From positions 1-22,714 of the forward strand of contig JACCTQ010000017.1 in the NCBI GenBank assembly GCA_013812265.1: 22,714 nt of DNA, written 5' to 3'. Shown here one piece after another: positions 13,903 through 20,741 of this stretch (position 1 is its first letter; each line of letters starts with the position of its first letter). The notes beneath the pieces were generated by a model. It saw only the letters and a list, made by a program, of their open reading frames with translations. It searched no databases and had not been told where the DNA came from. The DNA is from Actinomycetota bacterium (GTDB lineage Bacteria; Actinomycetota; Thermoleophilia; Gaiellales; Gaiellaceae). The position numbers and the translations under genes are program-made.

Positions 13903-15402
13903 ATGACGGAGACGGAGGAGCTCGGCCGAGGCGGGCGGTTGCGGGGCGGTGCTGCAGGCGAGCTCGTGGCGGCCGCCTACGCCGTCGAGAGCGCACATGG
14001 CCCGCGGCTCGCCCGTGGCATGTCGCTCGCGGATCTGGCGCATGCAGTCGCCCTGGTCGAGGGCGGCGACGTGGGCGGCGACGACGCGCGGGCACTCGTG
14101 CGAGGGCTGCTCGAGCTGCACGGGATTCCCGGCGACGAGTTCCCGTGGGACCCGTCGCTCGGCGACGCCTTCAATGCGCGCGAGGCCGAGCTCGAAGGGC
14201 GGGTGGGCAATGCGGCGGCGGGATGGCTGAGCGCGGGGCGTCCACGCCGCGAGGCCTTTCGCGTCGGGCTCCGTCTGACTGCGCGAACAGCTGCGCGGGA
14301 GCTGCACGACGCGCTCACCGACCAGGCCGCCGCGGTCGCGCGACACGCCCGCGCGACCCGAGACGCGCTCGCGACCGACTACACCTACCTGCAGCCGGCC
14401 CAGCCCACCACCGTCGGGCACCTACTCTTGACGTACGCCTATCCGGCGCTGCGGGACGCCGATCGCGTGCGCACGTCGTACACGGCCCTCGGGGCGAGCG
14501 TCGCCGGCGCCGGTGGCAGTGCAGGCTCGCGCTGGGCGCTCGATCGAACGCGTCTCGCCGATCTGCTCGGCTGCGACCGGATGATCGAGCATGCCAAGGA
14601 CGCGGCGTGGCAGGCGGATGTCTACGTCGAGCTCCTCGCGACCCTCGCGATCGCGGCCACGCACCAGAGCCAGCTCGGCCAGGACTTCGAGATCTACGCG
14701 AGCCAGGAGTTCGGGCTCGTGGAGCTCGGCGATGCGCACAGCCGCGCGAGCGCGCTGATGCCGCAGAAGAAGAACCCGTACGCCCTCGCCGCGATCCGTA
14801 CACAGGCCGGCCAGGCTGCCGGCGACCTGGCTGCTGCACTCGCGACCCTGCACACCGGGTCGGCTCGTACGGATCACTTCCACCTCCTGAACGGCACGGT
14901 CCCACGGGCGCTCGACGACGCGGTCGCGATCGCGCGGCTCACGGCGTCCGTGCTGAACGGGATCGAGTTGCGACCGGCGCGCTTCGAGCAGGTCGCACGC
15001 GAGAGCTTCGTCACGGCGGCCGACGTTGCCGATGTCCTCGCGCTCGAGGGCGGCCTCGACTACCGCAGCGCGCACAAGGTCGTCGGACGGGCCGTCCGCG
15101 ACCTCGTCGAGGCAGGAGAGCCTGCGTCGGCGCTGACGCCGGCGCGCCTGTCTGCGGCTGCCGAGGCCGCGATCGGGGCTCCGGTCGAGCTCGACGAGGC
15201 GACGCTGCGTGCCGCGCTCGATCCTGCTGCGTGCGCTGCAGCCCGCCTGCAGATCGGCTCCTCGTCGGAAGCGGCGATGGGCGCGATGCTCGCGGGGCTC
15301 GAGGTGACCCTGGCGGCGAACCAGTCGTGGAGCGAGGCTGCACGGGAGCACGAGACGTCTGCCGAGGCGGCGCTGCTGGCGCGCGCCCGTGAGCTCGTCT
15401 GA
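13903..15402 (+). CDS. Argininosuccinate lyase/fumarase superfamily protein
   Basis: The 499-residue protein belongs to the aspartase/fumarase/argininosuccinate lyase superfamily, which eliminates fumarate from succinylated substrates. The signature loop ASALMPQKKNPYAL (residues 282-295) is close to the argininosuccinate lyase GSSLMPQKKNP, with the catalytic Ser kept at 283. The second conserved region reads DYTYLQPAQPTTVGH (159-173); the usual THLQ histidine is Tyr162. The N-terminus lacks the LWGGRF opening of true ArgH, and no other arginine gene is nearby. It may therefore be an ArgH paralogue with another substrate. I chose the ATG at 13903 rather than the upstream TTG at 13879, which lies in the IS end. 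An IS630 remnant abuts the promoter. The downstream neighbour is convergent. Confidence 0.85.
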   Translation: MTETEELGRGGRLRGGAAGELVAAAYAVESAHGPRLARGMSLADLAHAVALVEGGDVGGDDARALVRGLLELHGIPGDEFPWDPSLGDAFNAREAELEGRVGNAAAGWLSAGRPRREAFRVGLRLTARTAARELHDALTDQAAAVARHARATRDALATDYTYLQPAQPTTVGHLLLTYAYPALRDADRVRTSYTALGASVAGAGGSAGSRWALDRTRLADLLGCDRMIEHAKDAAWQADVYVELLATLAIAATHQSQLGQDFEIYASQEFGLVELGDAHSRASALMPQKKNPYALAAIRTQAGQAAGDLAAALATLHTGSARTDHFHLLNGTVPRALDDAVAIARLTASVLNGIELRPARFEQVARESFVTAADVADVLALEGGLDYRSAHKVVGRAVRDLVEAGEPASALTPARLSAAAEAAIGAPVELDEATLRAALDPAACAAARLQIGSSSEAAMGAMLAGLEVTLAANQSWSEAAREHETSAEAALLARARELV

Positions 15403-15430
15403 GCCGCCGCTCGCGGACCCAGCGCGGGCC

Positions 15431-16075
15431 CTAGTGACCGTTCGACGAGAAGTGCTGGTAGTCGGGTGTGCCGACCCACCGGCCGCCCCACTTCCAGCCA
15501 ACGTGCTCGAATGCCCTCACGAGCGCGTTGCCTGGAAGTGCCATCCCCCTTCTGTACCGCGTACGGTCGGCGTAGGGCTTACCGGCAGGTGGAAGCACTC
15601 GGACTCCGACGACATAAGGGTTCTCGACCGGGTTGATGTCAATCGCCTCCCCGTAGGCGTGCATTGACCAACTGCCGGACGTCGAGCCCGCGGCCCGCCG
15701 ACAGTTGAAGCCCGACGTGTTGTCGGCCGCCATCGACGCGTCGTCGCTCCCGCGATACGCGGAAACCGAAACCATGCGTCGGATCGGGAAACGCGCGGCG
15801 TGGAGGCGCCGGAAGACCGTCACAATGTCACCGGTTAATCTCCGGCTCACGACGAGCGCGCCGACGTGCACGCGTCGGTCGAAGCCCCAGTAGGAGAGCT
15901 GCACTCGCCTCAGCTGTGCCGGGCCGATCGGGCAACCCGCACGGTACGAGAACCTCAAGTCCGACCAGCGCACCGGTGAGACGGTCGCGCTGAAGCGAGG
16001 CTCCGGCGCGGCCGCGGCGGTCGCACCGATGAGAAGGCCCGCTGCGGCGAGCAGCGCAACCGAGACCCTGCGCAC
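15431..16075 (-). CDS. Secreted M15-family zinc D-Ala-D-Ala carboxypeptidase-like protein
   Basis: From the GTG at 16075 the protein has 214 residues. Residues 1-23 are a signal peptide (RRVSVALLAAAGLLIGATAAAA). The M15 zinc site is visible as His139 and Asp146 in MHAYGEAIDINP and His208 in DYQHFS, with Asp205 or Glu190 as candidate base. WGGRW precedes the last motif, as in VanY-type/M15C enzymes. These enzymes remove the terminal D-Ala from peptidoglycan pentapeptides or cut stem peptides, act outside the membrane and, being metalloenzymes, are not inhibited by beta-lactams. The open frame extends to an ATG at 16417, but that extension is antisense to the neighbouring gene and lacks a signal peptide. 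GTG 16075 has a TACGCT -10 box 6 nt away. It is divergent from the L,D-transpeptidase gene, with 22 nt between start codons. Confidence 0.88.
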   Translation of the reverse strand: MRRVSVALLAAAGLLIGATAAAAPEPRFSATVSPVRWSDLRFSYRAGCPIGPAQLRRVQLSYWGFDRRVHVGALVVSRRLTGDIVTVFRRLHAARFPIRRMVSVSAYRGSDDASMAADNTSGFNCRRAAGSTSGSWSMHAYGEAIDINPVENPYVVGVRVLPPAGKPYADRTRYRRGMALPGNALVRAFEHVGWKWGGRWVGTPDYQHFSSNGH

Positions 16076-16081
16076 GATGCC

Positions 16082-16091
16082 AGCGTACTCT
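16082..16091. promoter_or_regulatory. Overlapping divergent -10 boxes sharing one TA
   Basis: On the plus strand TACTCT (16086-16091) ends 6 nt before the ATG at 16098. On the minus strand TACGCT (16087-16082) ends 6 nt before the GTG at 16075. The boxes overlap at the self-complementary TA (16086-16087). Both genes would give leaderless transcripts starting at their first codon. No clear -35 elements were recognised on either side. Confidence 0.6.
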
Positions 16092-16097
16092 TGAGCG

Positions 16098-16763
16098 ATG
16101 TTCCTGGCCTCTATCTTGACCGCTGCGCTCACTGCGGCGTGCCCGACGAACCTCGCGAATGACATGCGTCCCTCGCCGGCCGGATCGCAGCTCATAACGG
16201 TCGAAGCCGCCACTACCGCGACGACGTTTGCAACGCTCCGGACCTGGCGACGCGTCGGCGTTTGCTGGCGATCCGTCGCAGGGCCATATGGAGCTCGCGT
16301 CGGCCGCAACGGCATCCGCAAGAATCGCCGCGAGGGCGACGGGACGACACCGATCGGAACGTTCCCGATCGGCCGCACCATGTACGGGAACGAACCGGAC
16401 CCCGGCGTCAGGTTCACCTACGTGCGCCTCCGCTGTGGTGACTGGTGGGTCGAGGATTCTTCGTCGACCGCCTACAACACCTTTCAGCGTGTTGGATGTG
16501 GCCGCCGGCCGAATTTCAGAACGACGACGCCGGACATGTCGAAGGAGAGCCGCGCGTTCCCTTATCTCGCCGTTGTCGACTTCAACATGCGCCCCACCGT
16601 CCCGGGACGGGGCTCGGGCATCTTCCTCCACGCCCAGACCGGTGGTCCGACGAACGGCTGCATCAGCCTCCGCCGCGCCGATCTCGTACGGGTGCTCCGC
16701 TGGCTCTCACCGAGCGCCGGGCCCCGGATCACTATCGGCACGCGAGCCGGGTTTCGGCGTTGA
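16098..16763 (+). CDS. L,D-transpeptidase (YkuD) family protein
   Basis: The 221-residue protein carries the YkuD catalytic signature: GTTPIGTFPIG (82-92) and the active-site stretch FLHAQTGGPTNGCISLRR, with His178 and nucleophile Cys188. L,D-transpeptidases join peptidoglycan stems through 3-3 cross-links, using tetrapeptides as donors, or attach proteins to the wall; penicillins inhibit them poorly. The N-terminus (MFLASILTAALTAAC) is hydrophobic and ends in a lipobox-like TAAC, so export as a lipoprotein is likely, although the usual positive charges are missing. The ATG has no Shine-Dalgarno sequence and lies 6 nt from TACTCT. Its TGA overlaps the TTG start of the next gene. The divergent neighbour is an M15 carboxypeptidase that could supply its substrate. 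Confidence 0.9.
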   Translation: MFLASILTAALTAACPTNLANDMRPSPAGSQLITVEAATTATTFATLRTWRRVGVCWRSVAGPYGARVGRNGIRKNRREGDGTTPIGTFPIGRTMYGNEPDPGVRFTYVRLRCGDWWVEDSSSTAYNTFQRVGCGRRPNFRTTTPDMSKESRAFPYLAVVDFNMRPTVPGRGSGIFLHAQTGGPTNGCISLRRADLVRVLRWLSPSAGPRITIGTRAGFRR

Positions 16764-17167
16764 CACCGGCGAAGCCCGAAGAATGGGACTGGTCGCGCCC
16801 TGTCGTCGACCACCTCGATCTGCACGCGAGCAACTTCACCGAGAGCGTCCGCTTCTACGAGACCGTTCTGGCCCCTCTCCACATTCCGAAGTTGTTCGAG
16901 CGGGAGGACGAAGCCTGCTTCACGCACGTGAACATCGTCGCCCGGACACCACCGACACAGAGCGTCCATCTCTGCTTCTACACGCGGTCGAGGGACGAGG
17001 TAGACGCGTTCCACCGTGTAGGCGTTGACGCAGGGTTCCGCTCCAACGGCGCGCCCGGCTATCGTGACTACGGTCCCGGCTACTACGCCGCCTATCTCTT
17101 CGATCCAGACGGCAACAACATCGAGGCTCTGTACCGCGATGTCGGAAACCCGGGGCACGCCGGATAG
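16760..17167 (+). CDS. Vicinal oxygen chelate (glyoxalase-like) protein
   Basis: The 135-residue protein is a VOC/glyoxalase-fold protein, with the first beta-strand motif VVDHLDLHASNFTESVRFYETVL and the final LFDPDGNNIEALYRD. The His in HLDLH and the Glu in NNIEAL are typical metal ligands of this fold. VOC enzymes include glyoxalases, dioxygenases and antibiotic-resistance proteins; the substrate is not evident. I chose the TTG at 16760 because it overlaps the transpeptidase stop (TTGA), a normal coupling arrangement. An open frame upstream only mirrors the transpeptidase gene. Probably co-transcribed with the transpeptidase and the following methyltransferase. Confidence 0.85.
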   Translation: MTPAKPEEWDWSRPVVDHLDLHASNFTESVRFYETVLAPLHIPKLFEREDEACFTHVNIVARTPPTQSVHLCFYTRSRDEVDAFHRVGVDAGFRSNGAPGYRDYGPGYYAAYLFDPDGNNIEALYRDVGNPGHAG

Positions 17168-17212
17168 TCGGCGGCTGGCCGGCGATCCGACGAGACGTCC
17201 CGCCACGCCAGC

Positions 17213-17977
17213 GTGACAGCGGAGAAACTCCTCGAGGAGGCCGCGGCGGCGCCCATCGGCGGCTGGGACTTCTCCTGGCTCGAGGGACGCACGCGGAGCG
17301 AACGACCCCCTTGGGACTTCGAGGCGCTCGTCTGTTCCCACGCGCGCAGGTCACCCGACCTCCTCGATCTCGGAACCGGCGGTGGTGAATGGCTGGCCTC
17401 GCTTCCGTGCCGGCCGGCTCGCGTCGCGGCAACCGAGGGCTACGAGCCGAACCTTCCCGTTGCCGCTGCACGCCTCGAGCCGCTCGGCGTGGCGGTGGTT
17501 CCGGCTGCGGCTCCCGACAACGTCGGTCAGGAACCGGGGGCAGGAGAGCCGCCGCTTCCATTCGCCGACGCGTCGTTCTCGCTCATCGTCTCGCGGCACG
17601 AGTCCTACCTGCCTGCGGAGATCGCGCGGGTCGTCCGCGCCGGCGGAAGCTTCGTGACCCAGCAGGTCGGAGAGCGGAACGAAGACGACGTGTACGCGCT
17701 GCTTGGCCGCCGGCCGCCACCGCCCATCGGGTGGACCGCGGAGTTCGCCAAAGCTCAGCTCCAGGCGGCCGGGTTGGAAGTGATACAAGCCCGAGCGGCT
17801 GAGGTAACGACGACCTTTGCGGACGTCGGAGCGTTCGCCTGGTGGCTGCGCATGATCTCCTTTTCGCTGGCGTTCTCGGTTGGCGAGCAGCGCGGGCGCC
17901 TCGCCGAGCTACACGCTTCGGCGACACCGCTCGTCGTTCGCGAGCGGCGGTTCCTCGTCGAGGCCCGGAAAGGCTGA
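17213..17977 (+). CDS. Class I SAM-dependent methyltransferase
   Basis: The 254-residue protein has a SAM-binding motif I (LLDLGTGGGEWLASL, about residues 50-64), an acidic end of the second strand (ATEGYEPN) and a later ADASFSLIVSRHESYLPAEIARVVRAGGSFV region, corresponding to motif II and post-II of class I methyltransferases. The substrate is unknown; small-molecule methyltransferases of this type often start with a WDFSWLEGR-like segment, as here. It begins with GTG 45 nt after the VOC gene, without a clear Shine-Dalgarno sequence, so the start is somewhat uncertain. The last 395 nt are overlapped on the opposite strand by the open tail of the VOC-like frame at 17583-18509, which I regard as abnormal for that frame, not for this gene. 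Confidence 0.85.
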   Translation: MTAEKLLEEAAAAPIGGWDFSWLEGRTRSERPPWDFEALVCSHARRSPDLLDLGTGGGEWLASLPCRPARVAATEGYEPNLPVAAARLEPLGVAVVPAAAPDNVGQEPGAGEPPLPFADASFSLIVSRHESYLPAEIARVVRAGGSFVTQQVGERNEDDVYALLGRRPPPPIGWTAEFAKAQLQAAGLEVIQARAAEVTTTFADVGAFAWWLRMISFSLAFSVGEQRGRLAELHASATPLVVRERRFLVEARKG

Positions 17978-18509
17978 GGACGAGCTGATGGCAACGCGTC
18001 AGGAGGCGTGTCGGCGGCCGCCAGCCGCTTCGGCGCGCGGCGAACACTCTTCCGCCCACGCGGAGAGGAGCGACCGTTCGCCTTCTGTCGCTCCGGTACA
18101 GCGCGGCGCTTCCGAGCTCGGAAGGCTCGACAGAGGTCGCCTGGGCAACGGCAACAACGTTCTCGTCTGGATCGGCGAACCAGGCGGCCTTCTCGCCCCA
18201 CAGGCGGGGCGATAGCGGGCTGAGAGGACGACCGCCGGCATCCTGAATCCGTCCAGTCGTAGCCGCCACGTCCTCGACACGCACGTAGAGGTACGTCGGC
18301 GTCACGTGACCCTCGGGCACCTCCACCGGGTAGGCGCCCACCGTCTCGGCAAAGCCCTCGCGGTCGTACAGGCCGACCGCGCCACCGTCAGGAGGAAGAA
18401 ACTCGACGTAGTTCGCGTACTCGATCGACTCGTTGCGCGGCCAACCGAACGCCCGCTCGTAGAACCGGACTGCACGGGTGAGGTCGCTGACGGAGAAAAC
18501 GACCTGCAT
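17583..18509 (-). CDS. VOC/glyoxalase-family protein with abnormal C-terminal extension
   Basis: The first 130 residues, from the ATG at 18509, are a clear VOC-fold protein: MQVVFSVSDLTRAVRFYERAFGW, a central YLYVRVEDVAATTGRIQDAGG and the terminal AAWFADPDENVVAVAQ. Members of this family normally stop about here (near 18130). Instead the frame stays open for another 180 codons, rich in Arg, Ala and Pro, and runs antisense through the 3' part of the methyltransferase gene. This looks like loss of the normal stop by a frameshift or point change, or a sequence error. Only the first part should be trusted. An ATG further upstream at 18587 exists, but the homology begins at 18509. A TATAGC box lies 9 nt upstream. 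It is divergent from the lipoprotein gene at 18615. Confidence 0.6.
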   Translation of the reverse strand: MQVVFSVSDLTRAVRFYERAFGWPRNESIEYANYVEFLPPDGGAVGLYDREGFAETVGAYPVEVPEGHVTPTYLYVRVEDVAATTGRIQDAGGRPLSPLSPRLWGEKAAWFADPDENVVAVAQATSVEPSELGSAALYRSDRRRTVAPLRVGGRVFAARRSGWRPPTRLLTRCHQLVLSLSGPRRGTAARERRAVSPKRVARRGARAARQPRTPAKRRSCAATRRTLRRPQRSSLPQPLGLVSLPTRPPGAELWRTPRSTRWAVAAGGQAARTRRLRSALRPAGSRSFRRRGRPARSPQAGRTRAARR

Positions 18510-18602
18510 CGTCGCCACGCTATAGCCGATACCCGCCAAAGTCCATAGCGCGAGTGGCACATCAATCCTTACGGGCTGCTCCCACATTGCTTGCGGCCGA
18601 TT

Positions 18603-18608
18603 TAGTCT
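18603..18608 (+). promoter_or_regulatory. -10 box for leaderless lipoprotein gene
   Basis: TAGTCT ends 6 nt before the GTG at 18615. No Shine-Dalgarno sequence precedes the gene. The spacing favours GTG 18615 over the in-frame GTG at 18609. No -35 was recognised. Confidence 0.5.
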
Positions 18609-18614
18609 GTGGGC

Positions 18615-19265
18615 GTGGGAAAACGAGTTCTCGCAGCATCTGTGGTGATCGCTGCTGCCGTGGCCACCGGAGCATCAGCTTGTGCTGGCTCGGACGATGA
18701 GGAGGCAGCGCCAGGCGTCACTCCACCACCGGTGTCCACCACGACATCGCCCACCACGACCGCGCCGACCACGACGGCTCCCGACAACGGCGGCGGGATC
18801 GATCCGCTCGAGGGAGCCGGCACCGAATCGGTCAGCGCAGCAGCCGACGGCTACGAGATCGCGCTCTTGAACCGGGTCGCCGTCGGGCGCCACGAAGGAT
18901 ACGACCGCGTGGTCTTCCAGTTCCGGAACGCTCTTCCGGGCTACCAAGTCGAGTACGTGCAGCCCCCGCTGCACGAGGACGGCTCCGGCAATATTGTAGA
19001 TGTCGAGGGCAAAGCGTTCGTGGTCGTCCGCATGAACCCTGCGTCGGGGTTCGATCAGGAGACGGGGGAAGGGCAGTTGGTGTACGAGGGCCCGCGGAGA
19101 GTCGGCGACGCGCGGACCGGCACGTCCACAGTGCGGGAGGTGGTGCGAACCGGCGACTTCGAGGCAGTGTTGACTTGGGCCGTGGGCCTCGGCGATCGTG
19201 TCGACTTCCGCGTTCTGACCCTCGATGGACCGCCCCGCCTTGTGGTGGACTTCCGGAACCATTGA
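18615..19265 (+). CDS. Lipoprotein with AMIN-like domain
   Basis: The 216-residue protein begins with a lipoprotein signal (MGKRVLAASVVIAAAVATGASAC), with the lipid-attached Cys near residue 23. A Thr/Pro-rich linker (VSTTTSPTTTAPTTTAPD) crosses the outer wall zone. Residues 85-216 resemble the AMIN-like beta-sandwich of actinobacterial lipoproteins (GYDRVVFQFRN at its start, PPRLVVDFRN at its end). AMIN-type domains bind peptidoglycan or envelope partners, so a cell-surface binding role is likely; no enzymatic motif is present. The start at GTG 18615 is supported by the -10 box 6 nt upstream. The oxidoreductase gene follows after 23 nt. Confidence 0.82.
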   Translation: MGKRVLAASVVIAAAVATGASACAGSDDEEAAPGVTPPPVSTTTSPTTTAPTTTAPDNGGGIDPLEGAGTESVSAAADGYEIALLNRVAVGRHEGYDRVVFQFRNALPGYQVEYVQPPLHEDGSGNIVDVEGKAFVVVRMNPASGFDQETGEGQLVYEGPRRVGDARTGTSTVREVVRTGDFEAVLTWAVGLGDRVDFRVLTLDGPPRLVVDFRNH

Positions 19266-19288
19266 GGCTTTGCTTAGGGTCTGACCCA

Positions 19289-20188
19289 ATGGCGAACTCC
19301 ACGGATGGAGGCCCGCTCGCCCCGGCCGGCGGCGGCGCCGTGACCGGCCTGCTCCACCCCGGCGAGATGGGTGCAGCGGTGGGGAGCGTGCTCCGGGCCA
19401 GCGGGCGAATGGTTCTCTGGGCGTCGTCGGGGCGCAGCGCCGAGAGCCGACGGCGGGCCGAGCTTGCCGGGCTCGAGGACGTGGGCACGGCCGAAGAGCT
19501 CTCTCGCCGGGTGGATGTGATCGTGTCCGTGTGCCCGCCTCATGCTGCGCTCGACGTCGCTCGCTCGGTCGCCGGCTTCCAGGGGATCTTCGTCGACGCG
19601 AATGCGGTCTCTCCTACCACGGCTCGTGAGCTCGCCGCCGTGATCACGGCAGGCGGCGGCCGCTTCGTCGACGGCGGGATCATCGGACCGCCGCCGGCCG
19701 CCGACAATCCGACACGGCTCTATCTGTCCGGAACCGACGCCGCGCTGATCATCGGGTTGTTCAACGAGACACCGGTCGCGGCGCGCGTCGTCAGCGACGA
19801 GATCGGTGCAGCCTCCGCCCTCAAGATGGTCTATGCCGCGTGGTCGAAAGGGACAGCGGCGCTGCTGCTCGGGATCCGCGCGGTCGCGCGTGCCGAAGGC
19901 GTCGAGCCCACTCTTCTGGACGAGTGGCGCGACTCGCTCCCGGAGCTGCCCGGACGATCGCTCGGCGCGGCACGCTCCGCCAGCACTAAAGGCTGGCGTT
20001 GGGTCGCCGAGATGGAGGAGATCGCGTCCACGTTTGCCGCGGCGGGGCTCCCAGACGGCTTCCATCGCGCAGCAGCCTGGATCTTCGACCGCTCACCCAG
20101 GCTGGAGCGCGGGCAGGCAGACGAGCAAACGCTCGACGAGGTGTTGGCTCTTCTGCCACAGCCCGGGCATCGACCCGAAGCCCACTAG
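19289..20188 (+). CDS. NAD(P)-binding 6-phosphogluconate/beta-hydroxyacid dehydrogenase-like protein
   Basis: The 299-residue protein has an N-terminal Rossmann fold with GLLHPGEMGAAVG (about 20-32), the dinucleotide-binding loop of the 6-phosphogluconate/3-hydroxyisobutyrate dehydrogenase superfamily. DVIVSVCPPHAALDV and FVDANAVSPTTAREL follow, then FVDGGIIGPPP, corresponding to the substrate loop. The conserved Lys region reads ASALKMVYAAWSKGTAAL, and the C-terminal half looks like the DUF1932-type helical domain. It probably oxidises a beta-hydroxy acid or similar compound; the substrate is unknown. The ATG at 19289 is chosen because the frame upstream of it only shadows the lipoprotein gene. 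A TAGGGT box lies 8 nt upstream. The stop codon shares a CTAG with the stop of the convergent GrpB gene. Confidence 0.87.
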   Translation: MANSTDGGPLAPAGGGAVTGLLHPGEMGAAVGSVLRASGRMVLWASSGRSAESRRRAELAGLEDVGTAEELSRRVDVIVSVCPPHAALDVARSVAGFQGIFVDANAVSPTTARELAAVITAGGGRFVDGGIIGPPPAADNPTRLYLSGTDAALIIGLFNETPVAARVVSDEIGAASALKMVYAAWSKGTAALLLGIRAVARAEGVEPTLLDEWRDSLPELPGRSLGAARSASTKGWRWVAEMEEIASTFAAAGLPDGFHRAAAWIFDRSPRLERGQADEQTLDEVLALLPQPGHRPEAH

Positions 20189-20733
20189 CGTGGACTCGCC
20201 GCCGGGATCTGTATCCCTGCGCCGGCAAGGACTCTCGCCACGAACGGTCGCTTGTTAACCGTGTACGCGCCGGGATCAGACCCGTACTCCGCCGCGATCC
20301 GACGCTTGAGTGCGTCGTACTCGGCGGCCAGCATCGGGTCAGCGCGCAAGGCATCGCGGAAAGCAAGCCGCTCACGCCACAGGTCGGTCCCGACCTCGGT
20401 GAGATGGAGATTGTGCGTCACAGCCGACCAAGGCGCACCGCGCGGTTTGGAGAAGTGGTGCGTTCGCGGGCGATGCGGCGTGAACTCGTAGCCCAGTTGG
20501 GCCAGCGGCTCAAACGCGGCTCGCGACTCTTCGAGGTCGTGTACTCCGGCGATCATGTCGATCACCGGCTTCGCGGACATACCCGGAATCGCAGTCGACC
20601 CGACATGGTGGGCACCTCCACCGAGCCACGGGTCGAGTATGAGTTCCAAGTGCGCTCGCTCGGCTTCGAACAGTCGCGGCCACGCCGGGTCATACGGGAC
20701 AAGCGTCACCACCGCCGGTTCGTCGGCCACCAC
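20185..20733 (-). CDS. GrpB/UPF0157 family nucleotidyltransferase-fold protein
   Basis: The 182-residue protein matches the GrpB/UPF0157 family: VTLVPYDPAWPRLFEAE at the start, HHVGSTAIPGMSAKPVIDMIAGV in the middle (the GS...D-x-D/I nucleotidyltransferase-like core), and HNLHLTEVGTDLWRERLAFRDALR followed by YDALKRRIA. Its biochemical role is unknown; the fold suggests nucleotidyl transfer. The GTG at 20733 begins 8 nt after the aldo/keto reductase stop, so the two are co-transcribed; a second GTG at 20730 is an equal candidate. The frame stays open farther upstream, but that part shadows the aldo/keto reductase gene. The gene ends by sharing CTAG with the opposite-strand dehydrogenase. Confidence 0.9.
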   Translation of the reverse strand: MVADEPAVVTLVPYDPAWPRLFEAERAHLELILDPWLGGGAHHVGSTAIPGMSAKPVIDMIAGVHDLEESRAAFEPLAQLGYEFTPHRPRTHHFSKPRGAPWSAVTHNLHLTEVGTDLWRERLAFRDALRADPMLAAEYDALKRRIAAEYGSDPGAYTVNKRPFVARVLAGAGIQIPAASPR

Positions 20734-20741
20734 GGGCCAGG

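Noticed and set aside
14145..15392. Arg-rich plus-strand open frame inside the lyase-family gene
   Set aside because: Its composition is that of an out-of-frame reading; the superfamily signature is in the other frame.
15403..15430. Terminator hairpin between the lyase-family and M15 genes
   Set aside because: The 28-nt GC-rich gap offers only short, imperfect pairing and no T-tract.
16076..16417. N-terminal extension of the M15 protein to an ATG at 16417
   Set aside because: It is antisense to the L,D-transpeptidase gene, lacks a signal peptide, and would bury the obvious signal sequence beginning at the GTG at 16075.
16445..16759. Long N-terminal extension of the first VOC protein
   Set aside because: The frame only mirrors the transpeptidase gene; VOC homology begins just after the TTG at 16760.
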